Assembly: GCF_001577755.1 (NCBI RefSeq)
Contig: NZ_CP010776.1
Location: 1,054,001-1,118,000, forward strand
Length of the DNA stretch: 64,000 nt
Reading direction: 5' to 3'
From: Rufibacter sp. DG15C
GTDB taxonomy: Bacteria; Bacteroidota; Bacteroidia; Cytophagales; Hymenobacteraceae
Shown: piece by piece, positions 15,376-23,947 of the stretch
How positions within the stretch are numbered: position 1 is the first letter of the stretch
Layout of the letters: every line of letters starts with the position of its first letter
Notes under the pieces: model-generated
Told to the model about the DNA's origin: nothing
Databases searched by the model: none
Seen by the model: only the letters and a program-made list of their open reading frames with translations
Translations under genes and position numbers: made by a program

Positions 15376-16266
15376 CTATAAGCTGTTATACCCAAACCGG
15401 TCCAGCAAGCGCTTGTCGGCGCGCCAGTTTTCGTTGACGCGTACGTACAGGTCCAGGAACACTTTCTTCCCGAAGAACTCTTCCATGTCCAGACGGGCTT
15501 GGGTGCCTACTTTCTTTAAAGCGGCGCCTTTGTCACCTATCACAATGCCCTTTTGGCTTTTGCGCTCTACTGAGATTTCGGCGCGCATTCTAATAATGGT
15601 GTCGTCTTCCTTGAACTCCTCAATCACCACTTCGCAACTGTAAGGAATCTCTTTTTTGTAGTTGAGGAAGATTTTCTCCCGTATCATCTCGGCCGCAAAG
15701 AAACGCTCGGGCTTGTCGGTTAGTTCATCTTTGGGGTAATAGGGCGGGTGCTCTGGCAACAGGTCCAAAATCTTCTGGAAGACGCCGGGCGTGCCCTGGC
15801 TGTGCAACGCCGAGATGGCCAGATATTCCTGGGCGGGCAACTGCTCTTTCCAGTATTCCACCTTGGCGACTACCTCTTCTTGGGTGGCCTGGTCAATCTT
15901 GTTGATGAGCAACAGAATAGGCGCTTTGGCTTTGCGCAGACGCTCCACTACTTCGCTCTCATCATGCTTCTCGTAGATGTCCGTGACAAACAGAATCACA
16001 TCTGCATCTTCTAGGGAGGCATGCACAAACCGCATCATGGACTCATGCAGTTCATACTGGGGTTGGATGATGCCGGGCGTATCTGAGTAAACAATCTGGA
16101 AATCGTCACTGTTCAAGATACCCATGATGCGGTGACGGGTGGTTTGGGCTTTGGAGGTGATAATGGAAAGCTTCTCCCCTACCATCACGTTCATCAACGT
16201 AGACTTGCCCACGTTGGGCTTGCCTATGATGCTTACAAATCCTGCTTTGTGCGGCTGCTCTGCCAT
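15376..16266 (-). CDS. era: GTPase Era
   Basis: Era binds 16S rRNA and helps mature the 30S subunit. The protein begins MAEQPHKAGFVSIIGKPNVG at 16266; this ATG is preferred over the upstream GTG extension, which would run into the promoter region. G motifs are [21 protein letters not shown] and NKID. The C-terminal KH domain has the expected EVVIEEFKEDDTIIRMRAEI and the GxxG-like KGIVIGDKGAALKKVGTQAR. 296 residues is normal. A -7 box (TACCTTTG) sits 27 bp upstream. Confidence 0.96.
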   Translation of the reverse strand: MAEQPHKAGFVSIIGKPNVGKSTLMNVMVGEKLSIITSKAQTTRHRIMGILNSDDFQIVYSDTPGIIQPQYELHESMMRFVHASLEDADVILFVTDIYEKHDESEVVERLRKAKAPILLLINKIDQATQEEVVAKVEYWKEQLPAQEYLAISALHSQGTPGVFQKILDLLPEHPPYYPKDELTDKPERFFAAEMIREKIFLNYKKEIPYSCEVVIEEFKEDDTIIRMRAEISVERKSQKGIVIGDKGAALKKVGTQARLDMEEFFGKKVFLDLYVRVNENWRADKRLLDRFGYNSL

Positions 16267-16292
16267 TTTTACCTCGCTTTTTAAATAATCTG

Positions 16293-16300
16293 CAAAGGTA
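16293..16300 (-). promoter_or_regulatory. Candidate -7 box (TACCTTTG) of era
   Basis: TACCTTTG on the minus strand fits TAnnTTTG and would give a leader of about 20 nt before the chosen era start. No clear -33 element is seen. Confidence 0.45.
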
Positions 16301-16346
16301 ACGTTTTTTGGGCAGACCTCTAGAAGTAATTGAACCATAGGCCTCT

Positions 16347-16388
16347 GCCGTTTTTGGCCCCTTTCCTGGAAAACAGGTCAAAAACGGC
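16347..16388 (+). repeat. Dispersed hairpin element, copy 8
   Basis: Arms CGTTTTTGGCCCCTTTCC and AAAACAGGTCAAAAACG, with an extra GC/GC pair outside. It lies between the NHL gene and era. Confidence 0.88.
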
Positions 16389-16394
16389 TGGCGT

Positions 16395-16433
16395 GTTAAA
16401 AAGAAAGCCAGTCTGTTGGGACTGGCTTTCTTG
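16395..16433 (-). terminator. Terminator of the NHL-repeat gene
   Basis: The minus-strand hairpin GAAAGCCAGTC / GACTGGCTTTC is followed by TTTTT, a few bases after the stop at 16437. Confidence 0.85.
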
Positions 16434-16436
16434 GGT

Positions 16437-19244
16437 TTAGTTCTTAATGATTCGCTTAACGATGAACTGCTTTTCTGTGAGCAGGTGCACGGTGTAGATA
16501 CCGGTGGCAAGCTCTTTTAGTTGCAGGTGCAGTTTGCCGGCCTTGGGTTTCTCCTTGGCCTCCATCACCAAAGCGCCTTGAGCATTACGCACCTGCACTT
16601 GGTACGTTTGTACCGGCAGAGAGCTTACATCCAGCGTGACTAGTGCCGCAGTTGGGTTAGGATACACCTTCACTGATTCTTGGGCTAATTCTTCCTTAGC
16701 CGAAGCCACGCTTCTGGTACCGGTTAGGTTAATCACGTAGGGTGTGCTTCCCCAGGTATTGGTACTGATGGAAAGCTGGGCCTGGTGTGTGCCGCCTGTG
16801 GCTGGGTTAAACGTGACGCTAAACGTAGAAGTACCCTTGGCCGCCAGTGAGGCCGGCAGGTTGGTTTCCTGCACGGTATAAGCTGCTGCCTGAGCGCCAG
16901 ACAAGACTACTTTGGGCGTGCCGGTAAACGTGAGCGAGCTCCAGGTAGAATTATTGAACACCGTGAAGTCTACCGTAGTCGCCGTGCCAGAGAAGGCCCC
17001 AAAATTATGCGTCCCGTTTTTCGCAACGGCCGTAGCCCCCTGGCTTACTAGCAACTCTCCAGAGTTTTCAATCCTGGTACCTGTTAGTTGAAGGGTGAAG
17101 GTGCTTTTCTGGGGATCATTGGTTTTAAAGGTCACTTGGGCTGTATGCGTGCCTGCTGTGGAAGGATTGAATTTGACCCTGAACGTGGCACTCTCATTGG
17201 GAGCCAAAGAAGAAGGAACGCTAAACTGATCTACACTGTAGGAGCCGGCCTGCGCACCTGACAAGACCACAACAGGTGCCCCTAGCAGATTAAGGGTGTT
17301 GGTAGCAGATACGTTTTTGATGGTGACTGGGTAGCTGGAAATGAAGCCTGCATAGTTCCCGTAGTTGATGACAGCGTTCTGGGCAACTACCCCTCCGTCC
17401 ACTTTTACTTGCAATTCGCCGGGGGCACTAGCTTTTAACTGATACACTACATTGGTGCCCATGTCTGTGAGGTACAGGGTGCCTTGTTTATCCAACGCCA
17501 CGCCATTCACGTTCCCGAGCCAGGCATCATTAAATTTCTTGTACTCTCCGCCAAAGGAATAACTGCCATCTGCCTGAAGAATAAAATGCGCCAGCCTATG
17601 GTTGCTGTAGTCAGCTACGTACAGGTCGCCGTTTTCCTTTACGGCTATGCCAGATGGTTTGTACATTCCGCCACCGCTAAAGCCCAAACCGCCAAACTGC
17701 GTAACAAAAGTAAAAGTACCGTCTGCGTTGATTTTCAGTTTCTGCACCCGGCTTAGCTCCTTGTCCACCACGTACAGGTGGCCCGTACCGTCTATGGCAA
17801 TACCAGTGGGCTCAAAGAACCGGCCGTTGATCTGTCCAGAAGTGTTCACGCTACTCAAGAAGACACCGGCCGTGCTGAATTTCTGCACGCGGTTGTTCCA
17901 ACGGTCAGCCACCCATAGGTTGCCTGCTGCGTCAAAGACCATTCCAGCAGGTTCATCCAACTGACCGTCTCCTTCCCCTTTCGTCCCAAACTTCAGAGCA
18001 AAGGCATAGGAGCCGTTAGCGCCAAGCGTGAACTTTTGGATTCTGTTCTGGTCTGCATCTGACACATACACATCACCAGTGGCGGGGTCAACCACAATGC
18101 CGTTGGGTCTCTGGAACTGCCCGTCACCGGTGCCATAGCTGCCAAACTGCGTCAAAAGAACACCATTGACGTCAAATTTCTGTACTCGGTGGTTGTAGGC
18201 ATCGGTGACATACACGTTGTTGCTAGCGTCTGTGGTGACAAAGGCCGGTCCGTTGAAGTTACCAGCAGTGGTGCCGTCCTCTCCCAAGCGGTTTACAAAC
18301 ACGCCCGCATTGGTGAACTTCTGGATTCTGGTATCGCCCACTACTACCAAGGATCCGTCTGGGCCAATGGCTACATCCAAAGGTTGGTTCAAGGCGCCAT
18401 CGGTGAAGCCCTGTGCGCCCAACTTACTCACATAAGCTCCTGTGGTGTTTACCTGTTGCACCCGGTGGTTGAGTCTTTCGGCTACGAATACATTTCCGGA
18501 AGGGTCAATGGCCAGGCCGTTGGGGCTACTGAGTTTGCCATCTTCTGCGCCGTAGCCAGAAAGGAGCGTGCCTAGATAGGAATAGGTACCGTCTGGGTTT
18601 AGCTTAAACTTCTGAATGTTCTGGCGGTCATCATCAGAGACATACACTACGCCATCGGAGTCTACTGCCACACCTTCTGGGCTCCAGAATTGGCCGTTAC
18701 TGTTGCCGTAGCTCCCAAACTTGGCCAGGAACTCACCTGCGGGGCTAAACTTCTGCACACGGTAGCGGGCGTTGTCTACTACGTACACGTTACCAGCCGC
18801 ATCTACGGCCAAATCGGCTATTTCGCCAAACTGCCCATCCGCCGAGCCCGAGGAACCAAACTTTGCCGTGAAGGTGTAACCGCCGTTGCCGTTAGGGCTA
18901 AACTTCTGCACCCGGTAATTGCCTTGGTCACCCACGTAGACATTGCCAGCTGCATCCACGGCAATGCCTTCTGGGTTTGAGAACTGACCGTCATTGTAGC
19001 CGTTGGCGCCAAACGTGGTAAGCAACACACCGGCTGGGCTGAACTTCAACACCTGGTCTTTGTACTGGTCCGTCACATAGATATTACCGGCGGCATCTAT
19101 GGCCACGCTTTGGGGTGCCTGCGTGTTGCCAGAGCCCATCTTATTCTGGACACTAAACTGTAATTGTTGGGCCTGCGCCTGTATATAAAAGACAAGGGCC
19201 GCCAATACCAACAAGAAAATTTTCTTGGTAGAGGTTACATTCAT
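16437..19244 (-). CDS. NHL-repeat beta-propeller protein with T9SS sorting domain
   Basis: This 935-residue secreted protein starts with signal peptide MNVTSTKKIFLLVLAALVFY. Residues about 35-620 are a long series of NHL repeats (AIDAAGNIYVTDQYKDQVLK type), roughly a dozen, enough for two six-bladed propellers. Two choice-of-anchor-D/ASH-like domains follow, each with LSGAQAGSYSV or LSGAQAAAYTV and a FNPSTAGTH- or FNPATGGTH-type segment. The last ~75 residues (VYPNPTAALVTLDVS through FIVKRIIKN) are a type-A T9SS C-terminal domain that directs export and cell-surface attachment. NHL propellers usually bind proteins, RNA or glycans; no enzyme site is visible. Confidence 0.9.
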   Translation of the reverse strand: MNVTSTKKIFLLVLAALVFYIQAQAQQLQFSVQNKMGSGNTQAPQSVAIDAAGNIYVTDQYKDQVLKFSPAGVLLTTFGANGYNDGQFSNPEGIAVDAAGNVYVGDQGNYRVQKFSPNGNGGYTFTAKFGSSGSADGQFGEIADLAVDAAGNVYVVDNARYRVQKFSPAGEFLAKFGSYGNSNGQFWSPEGVAVDSDGVVYVSDDDRQNIQKFKLNPDGTYSYLGTLLSGYGAEDGKLSSPNGLAIDPSGNVFVAERLNHRVQQVNTTGAYVSKLGAQGFTDGALNQPLDVAIGPDGSLVVVGDTRIQKFTNAGVFVNRLGEDGTTAGNFNGPAFVTTDASNNVYVTDAYNHRVQKFDVNGVLLTQFGSYGTGDGQFQRPNGIVVDPATGDVYVSDADQNRIQKFTLGANGSYAFALKFGTKGEGDGQLDEPAGMVFDAAGNLWVADRWNNRVQKFSTAGVFLSSVNTSGQINGRFFEPTGIAIDGTGHLYVVDKELSRVQKLKINADGTFTFVTQFGGLGFSGGGMYKPSGIAVKENGDLYVADYSNHRLAHFILQADGSYSFGGEYKKFNDAWLGNVNGVALDKQGTLYLTDMGTNVVYQLKASAPGELQVKVDGGVVAQNAVINYGNYAGFISSYPVTIKNVSATNTLNLLGAPVVVLSGAQAGSYSVDQFSVPSSLAPNESATFRVKFNPSTAGTHTAQVTFKTNDPQKSTFTLQLTGTRIENSGELLVSQGATAVAKNGTHNFGAFSGTATTVDFTVFNNSTWSSLTFTGTPKVVLSGAQAAAYTVQETNLPASLAAKGTSTFSVTFNPATGGTHQAQLSISTNTWGSTPYVINLTGTRSVASAKEELAQESVKVYPNPTAALVTLDVSSLPVQTYQVQVRNAQGALVMEAKEKPKAGKLHLQLKELATGIYTVHLLTEKQFIVKRIIKN

Positions 19245-19396
19245 AAAACTTTGGAGTCAATAAAGGGTTGTGTAGAACAGTACCTTAAATATATTGAATC
19301 TGTGTTATTCTGCCACTGAGCCTCTCCCAAAATTTCTGGTTTCAGTAAGATGACGTATATCATCTAATTGCCTTAAAGGAAGTACCGTTCTATCCG

Positions 19397-19404
19397 TATC
19401 TTTG
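19397..19404 (+). promoter_or_regulatory. Candidate -7 box (TATCTTTG) of hemH
   Basis: TATCTTTG fits TAnnTTTG and lies 18 bp before the hemH start. The -33 element is unclear. Confidence 0.4.
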
Positions 19405-19422
19405 CATTTCAATTGAACACCT

Positions 19423-20454
19423 ATGAAAAGTGGAGCCTCCTCTGGTAAGACAGGGGTTTTATTAGTCAATCTGGGCACGCCAGACACGCCAAGTGTACCG
19501 CACGTGCGTAAATACCTGCGCGAGTTCCTGTTAGACAAGCGCGTGCTGGACATTGCCGCCCCAAGCCGGTTCATGCTGGTAAATGGCGTCATTGCGCCGT
19601 TCAGGGCACCCAAGTCTGCTAAAATTTACGCCGAGCTTTGGACCGAGCGCGGCTCTCCCTTGCTATTCCATGGTTTGGACTTGCAGAAGCTGGTGCAGGA
19701 GAAACTGGGCAAGAACTACCACGTGGCCTTTGGCATGCGCTACCAGAGCCCTAGCATTGCGGCGGCCTTGCAGGAATTGAAAGACAAAGTGGTGGACCGC
19801 ATTGTGGTGTTGCCCCTGTTTCCGCAGTACGCCTCTGCCAGCACAGGCTCTGTACAGGAAAAGGTGATGGAACTGGTGAGCAAATGGGAGGTTATTCCAG
19901 ACATCAAGTTCATTAGTACGTTCTGCAACCATCCGGGCTTTATTCAGGCGTTCACCGAGATTGCCAGCGCCCACATGGCCCAACGCGACTATGACCACGT
20001 GGTGTTCAGTTACCACGGTCTGCCCGAGCGCCAGATCTTGAAAGGCAGCACCAAAGGTTATTGCAAGCTGGGCGCCTGCTGCAACACCTATCATTCACAT
20101 AACCGCTACTGCTACCGGGCGCAGTGTTTTGAGACGTCCAGACAACTGGCGGCGGCTTTGAACATTCCAGAGGACAAGTACACCGTTTCGTTCCAGTCAC
20201 GACTAGGCAAAGATCCGTGGTTGCAACCCTACACCGACTTTATCCTGAAAGACCTGGCCGCAGCTGGCGTGAAAAACGTACTGGCCTTCAGCCCCGCCTT
20301 TGTAGCCGACTGCCTGGAAACCACCATTGAAGTGGGCAAGGAGTTCAAAGAAGAGTTTGAAGCCGCCGGCGGCGAACACTGGCAACTGGTAGAAAGCCTC
20401 AACACGCATCCTACTTGGGTACAGGCTGTGGTGGACATGGTCACCGAGGCATAA
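19423..20454 (+). CDS. hemH: Ferrochelatase
   Basis: This enzyme would insert ferrous iron into protoporphyrin IX (or coproporphyrin III) in heme synthesis. Seen are VLLVNLGTPDTPSVPHVRKY at the N-terminus, the metal-site segment FSYHGLPER (catalytic His), and the C-terminal FSPAFVADCLETTIEVG with the conserved Glu. The middle insert GYCKLGACCNTYHSHNRYCY plus a following Cys (AQC) contains five cysteines, as in many Bacteroidota ferrochelatases. Some bacterial ferrochelatases bind a [2Fe-2S] cluster through internal cysteines; this is possible but not shown here. 343 residues. Confidence 0.95.
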   Translation: MKSGASSGKTGVLLVNLGTPDTPSVPHVRKYLREFLLDKRVLDIAAPSRFMLVNGVIAPFRAPKSAKIYAELWTERGSPLLFHGLDLQKLVQEKLGKNYHVAFGMRYQSPSIAAALQELKDKVVDRIVVLPLFPQYASASTGSVQEKVMELVSKWEVIPDIKFISTFCNHPGFIQAFTEIASAHMAQRDYDHVVFSYHGLPERQILKGSTKGYCKLGACCNTYHSHNRYCYRAQCFETSRQLAAALNIPEDKYTVSFQSRLGKDPWLQPYTDFILKDLAAAGVKNVLAFSPAFVADCLETTIEVGKEFKEEFEAAGGEHWQLVESLNTHPTWVQAVVDMVTEA

Positions 20455-20480
20455 AAAGACGCTAAATTCTAGATTCATAT

Positions 20481-20524
20481 AAAAGCAGAAGCCCCGATCT
20501 AAGTGCCGGGGCTTCTGCTTTTAT
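20481..20524 (+). terminator. Terminator of hemH
   Basis: The long stem AAAAGCAGAAGCCCC / GGGGCTTCTGCTTTT is bidirectional in principle because the LOG gene converges from the right. Confidence 0.85.
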
Positions 20525-20530
20525 TGGGGT

Positions 20531-20574
20531 CTTCGTTTTTGGGTTAATTTCTGGAAAACAGGCCAAAAACGAAG
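20531..20574 (+). repeat. Dispersed hairpin element, copy 9
   Basis: Perfect right arm AAAACAGGCCAAAAACG; left arm CGTTTTTGGGTTAATTT. The stem is extended outward by CTT/AAG, unlike other copies but complementary. It lies in a convergent gap. Confidence 0.9.
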
Positions 20575-20611
20575 ATTCATTGAGCTTATCAAATCTTCGC
20601 GCAGCTGCAAC

Positions 20612-21202
20612 TTAAATACGTTTGAAGTCCACCCACTTCTGGGTCATGACCGGGGCATGGTGCAGGAGTTGGTCTAACAAAACTTCGGGTTGGGTTTCTA
20701 TGATGAGGTTGTCGCGGTGCGCGGGCTTTAAGAAGCCTTCTGACACGCTGTGGCTGAGCATTTGCAGGAACGCATCAAAGTAGCCGTTCACGTTGTAGAG
20801 CGCTGCTGGTTTCTGGATGATGCCCAATTGGTTCCAGGTCACAATCTCGCAGAACTCGTCAAATGTCCCGAAGCCGCCGGGCATGGCCACAAACGCGTCT
20901 GACTCGGCTGCCATCAGAGCCTTGCGCTCATGCATGGTCTGCACCACGTGCAACTCCGTGAGGCCCATGTGCGCCACCTCCATGTCCACCAAGCTCTGCG
21001 GAATCACGCCTACCACTTCGCCGCCGCCGGCCAGGACCGCGTCTGCAATCACGCCCATTAGGCCTACTTTTCCGCCGCCGTATACCAGCTTTATTCCTTT
21101 CTGCGCGAACATTGTTCCTAAGGTGTGGGCGGCTTCTTGGTAAACAGGATTATGGCCACTGCTGGCGCCGCAAAATATGGCTATGCTTTTCATGATGGAC
21201 AA
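20612..21202 (-). CDS. LOG-family (TIGR00730) Rossmann-fold protein
   Basis: This 196-residue protein of the lonely-guy family has both hallmark motifs: YGGGKVGLMGVIADAVLAGG and PGGFGTFDEFCEIVTWNQLG (PGGxGTxxE with the catalytic Arg/Glu region). Family members hydrolyse nucleoside 5'-monophosphates to base and ribose 5-phosphate, best known for cytokinin activation; the bacterial substrate is usually AMP or modified AMP. The start may be 21202 (MSIMKSIAIF) or the ATG at 21193. It stands alone between convergent and divergent neighbours. Confidence 0.88.
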   Translation of the reverse strand: MSIMKSIAIFCGASSGHNPVYQEAAHTLGTMFAQKGIKLVYGGGKVGLMGVIADAVLAGGGEVVGVIPQSLVDMEVAHMGLTELHVVQTMHERKALMAAESDAFVAMPGGFGTFDEFCEIVTWNQLGIIQKPAALYNVNGYFDAFLQMLSHSVSEGFLKPAHRDNLIIETQPEVLLDQLLHHAPVMTQKWVDFKRI

Positions 21203-21549
21203 ACGTTAGATATGGTCACAAAAATAGGAAAGGTTCTTTACCTGAGTCCAAGAACCACATTGTCTTTTTGTAAACTTTCACCAGTGACACCTTCACAAAG
21301 CATGCTTCGGCCACACATCTTTCCAGAAAAGAAATTGCTTATCTAACTGCCTCTAAAACAGATGCCACCTTTCCCGATTTCGGCTTAGTTTCTGGGAAAC
21401 AGGCTAAAAACGACCAATTCTCCCTGCCCCCGATTCAAAGGCTGCCCGTGCACAGTATTTACACCTACGCGTTTATTCCGTATGTAAAAAGGAGCCCCTT
21501 TCCTCTGTAGCAGACTTGTAGAATTATTTTGTGCCCTTGCTTGACGTAG
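21203..21549. other. 347-bp divergent intergenic region
   Basis: The region separates the LOG gene (minus) from the antiporter gene (plus). It holds one dispersed hairpin element (21375-21412) and otherwise no convincing gene or RNA. A TATTTTG-like sequence about 25 bp before 21550 may be part of the antiporter promoter. Confidence 0.5.
21375..21412 (+). repeat. Dispersed hairpin element, copy 10
   Basis: Arms CGATTTCGGCTTAGTTT and GAAACAGGCTAAAAACG around CTGG. It lies in a divergent gap, so it cannot be a simple 3' terminator there. Confidence 0.85.
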
Positions 21550-23790
21550 ATGGAAGACCTTGCGGCAACTCACCTCCCAGCGCTCATCACAGACTTGGCC
21601 TTTATTCTGGGCACAGCCGGCATTACTACGCTCATTTTCAAGAAACTGAAACAACCGTTGGTGCTGGGCTATATTTTGGCTGGATTGCTGGTGGGCCCAA
21701 ATTTCACCTTTCTGCCTTCCATCACAGACGGCAAGACCATTAGGGTCTGGGGAGAGATTGGCGTTATTTTTCTGCTGTTCAACCTGGGGTTGGAATTCAG
21801 TTTCAAGAAGCTGGCCAAGGTGGGCGGCACGGCCTCCATTACCGCCATTACTGAGTTGTTAGGCATGATGATCCTGGGCTTTGCCACCGGCCAACTGTTG
21901 GAATGGGACACCATCAACAGCATGTTTCTGGGCGGCATCATGGCCATCTCCTCTACCACCATCATCTTGCGGGCCTTTGACGAGTTAGGCGTGAAAACGC
22001 AGAAGTTCACGGGCGTGGTGTTTGGCGTGTTGATTGTGGAAGACCTGGTGGCCATTTTACTGTTGGTGTTACTGTCTACCGTGGCCGTGAGCCAGCAGTT
22101 TGGCGGCGAGGCCCTGCTCATGGCCATGCTCAAACTGGCCTTCTTCTTGTCTATCTGGTTTCTGGGCGGCATTTACCTGGTGCCTTCTTTTCTACGCAAG
22201 GCCAGCAAACTCATGAACGCCGAGACCTTGCTCATCATTTCGGTGGCTTTGTGTCTGCTCATGGTGGTGTTGGCCTCTGAGGCTGGCTTCTCGCCGGCGT
22301 TGGGCGCGTTCATCATGGGCTCCATTCTGGCTGAGACGGTGTTTAGTGAAAAAATTGAGCACCTGACTAAATCTGTGAAGGATCTCTTTGGGGCGGTGTT
22401 CTTTGTGTCTGTGGGCATGCTCATTAATTTGGCCACTCTGGCAGACTACATAGGCCCTATACTCCTGATTTCTGGCATGCTCATTCTAGGCAAATGCACG
22501 TTTAGCACGGTGGGCGCCTTAATTTCTGGACAACCGCTCAAGCAAGCTATCCAAGTGGGGCTCAGCCTGACGCAGATTGGGGAGTTCTCCTTTATCATTG
22601 CCACCTTGGGCGTCACGTTGGGCGTCACCAGCCATTACCTCTACCCAATTGCGGTGGCAGTGTCTGCCTTGACTACGTTTACCACGCCGTTTCTGATTAG
22701 ATCAGCAGAGCCGCTCGCCAACTTTCTGGACCAGAAGCTCCCCCATCACTGGCGAACCAGAATTAACAACTACAGCACCAGCGCGCAGGCAATCAGCAAC
22801 GCCACAGACTGGCAGTTGGTCTTACGGTCCTTCGCGCAGATCATTGTCACCAATTCTGTGATTCTGATAGGCATGATCCTTATCAACACGCAGTACCTGG
22901 GACCGTTGCTGACGGTGACTATCGCTAATCCCTTATGGGGAAATCTGCTCACGGTTTTTATAGCGCTGGTCCTCATGTCGCCGTTCATCTATGCCCTTTC
23001 CATTAGACGCATAAGAACCAGGGCATACTCCCGGCTTTGGCGCGACAAGAAGTATACCCGTGGGCCGTTGTTGGTTTTGGAAATTGCGCGCATCTTGCTG
23101 GCGCTCGTGTTTGTGGGTCTACTGCTGGATCAGCTCTTCTCCTTACAAGTGGCGCTTATCATAGCGGCCGTTCTCATTGGTATTATTTTCCCCATGCTCA
23201 CGCAGCGGTTGCGCAAGACCTATGACCGCATTGAGCGCCGCTTCTTGACCAACCTCCATGCCCGTGAACTAGAGAATGAATCGCCGGTGAAGAAGATCCT
23301 GCCTTGGGATGCCCACTTGGCAGAGTTTAGGGTAAGCCCCGAGTCGTATTTTGCCGGCAGAACGTTGATTGACTTGGCCCTGCGTGAACGGTTTGGCATT
23401 AACATAGCCCGCATAGAGCGCGGCAGAACCATCATTCCCGTTCCGCGCGGCACCGAGTACCTGTACCCCATGGACCGCATCACGGTGATTGGCACAGATG
23501 AGCAACTAGCCGAGTTCAAGCCGCACGTGGAGATTGAGGCCCCGGAAATGGACATGACCTTTGACCAGCCAGACATCTCCCTGCGGCAGTTGACGGTAGA
23601 CAAGAAATTCCCCTTCCTGCAGCAAAGCATTCGGGACTCGGGCATCCGTGAAAAGACCAATGGCCTGGTGGTGGGCATTGAGCGCCACGGCGAACGCATC
23701 TTAAACCCAGAACCCAACACCATCTTTGAGCCCGATGATATTGTCTGGCTAGCCGGTGATACGCGGTTGATTAAATCTATTGACAGTTAA
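21550..23790 (+). CDS. KefB-like cation:proton antiporter with two RCK_C domains
   Basis: This 746-residue inner-membrane protein has about 12-14 hydrophobic segments of the CPA2 Na+/K+:H+ exchanger family (LGYILAGLLVGPNF, GLEFSFKKLAKVGG, GVLIVEDLVAILLLVLLS). Unlike E. coli KefB it has no classic TrkA_N Rossmann domain visible. Instead the soluble tail carries two RCK_C-type domains, about residues 587-655 (FRVSPESYFAGRTLIDLALR) and 676-745 (LRQLTVDKKFPFLQQSIRDS), which probably sense ligand or cation. A role in pH or K+/Na+ homeostasis is inferred. Confidence 0.88.
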   Translation: MEDLAATHLPALITDLAFILGTAGITTLIFKKLKQPLVLGYILAGLLVGPNFTFLPSITDGKTIRVWGEIGVIFLLFNLGLEFSFKKLAKVGGTASITAITELLGMMILGFATGQLLEWDTINSMFLGGIMAISSTTIILRAFDELGVKTQKFTGVVFGVLIVEDLVAILLLVLLSTVAVSQQFGGEALLMAMLKLAFFLSIWFLGGIYLVPSFLRKASKLMNAETLLIISVALCLLMVVLASEAGFSPALGAFIMGSILAETVFSEKIEHLTKSVKDLFGAVFFVSVGMLINLATLADYIGPILLISGMLILGKCTFSTVGALISGQPLKQAIQVGLSLTQIGEFSFIIATLGVTLGVTSHYLYPIAVAVSALTTFTTPFLIRSAEPLANFLDQKLPHHWRTRINNYSTSAQAISNATDWQLVLRSFAQIIVTNSVILIGMILINTQYLGPLLTVTIANPLWGNLLTVFIALVLMSPFIYALSIRRIRTRAYSRLWRDKKYTRGPLLVLEIARILLALVFVGLLLDQLFSLQVALIIAAVLIGIIFPMLTQRLRKTYDRIERRFLTNLHARELENESPVKKILPWDAHLAEFRVSPESYFAGRTLIDLALRERFGINIARIERGRTIIPVPRGTEYLYPMDRITVIGTDEQLAEFKPHVEIEAPEMDMTFDQPDISLRQLTVDKKFPFLQQSIRDSGIREKTNGLVVGIERHGERILNPEPNTIFEPDDIVWLAGDTRLIKSIDS

Positions 23791-23820
23791 AATCACAGCA
23801 GCGCTATTATTTTAGAATGA

Positions 23821-23858
23821 CGTTTTTGGCCCGTTTTACAGAAAATAGCCTAAAAACG
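23821..23858 (-). repeat. Dispersed hairpin element, copy 11 (reverse orientation)
   Basis: Read on the minus strand it gives TTTTCTGTAAAACGGGCCAAAAACG-like order, i.e. the conserved arm is on the left of the plus strand (CGTTTTTGGCCCGTTTT). The other arm is AAAATAGCCTAAAAACG. It is one of only two clearly inverted copies. Confidence 0.85.
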
Positions 23859-23896
23859 AAAAGCGGAAGTTGTTTGCACAACTTCCGCTTTTCTAT
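23856..23896 (-). terminator. Terminator of proS
   Basis: The near-perfect hairpin GAAAAGCGGAAGTTGT / ACAACTTCCGCTTTTC, on the minus strand, runs straight into CGTTTTT of the dispersed element, which forms the T-tract. Confidence 0.85.
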
Positions 23897-23947
23897 CAAA
23901 TAGAGAAGGCATTTTCACATCTCCTCATTTACAAATCTTCACATCAC

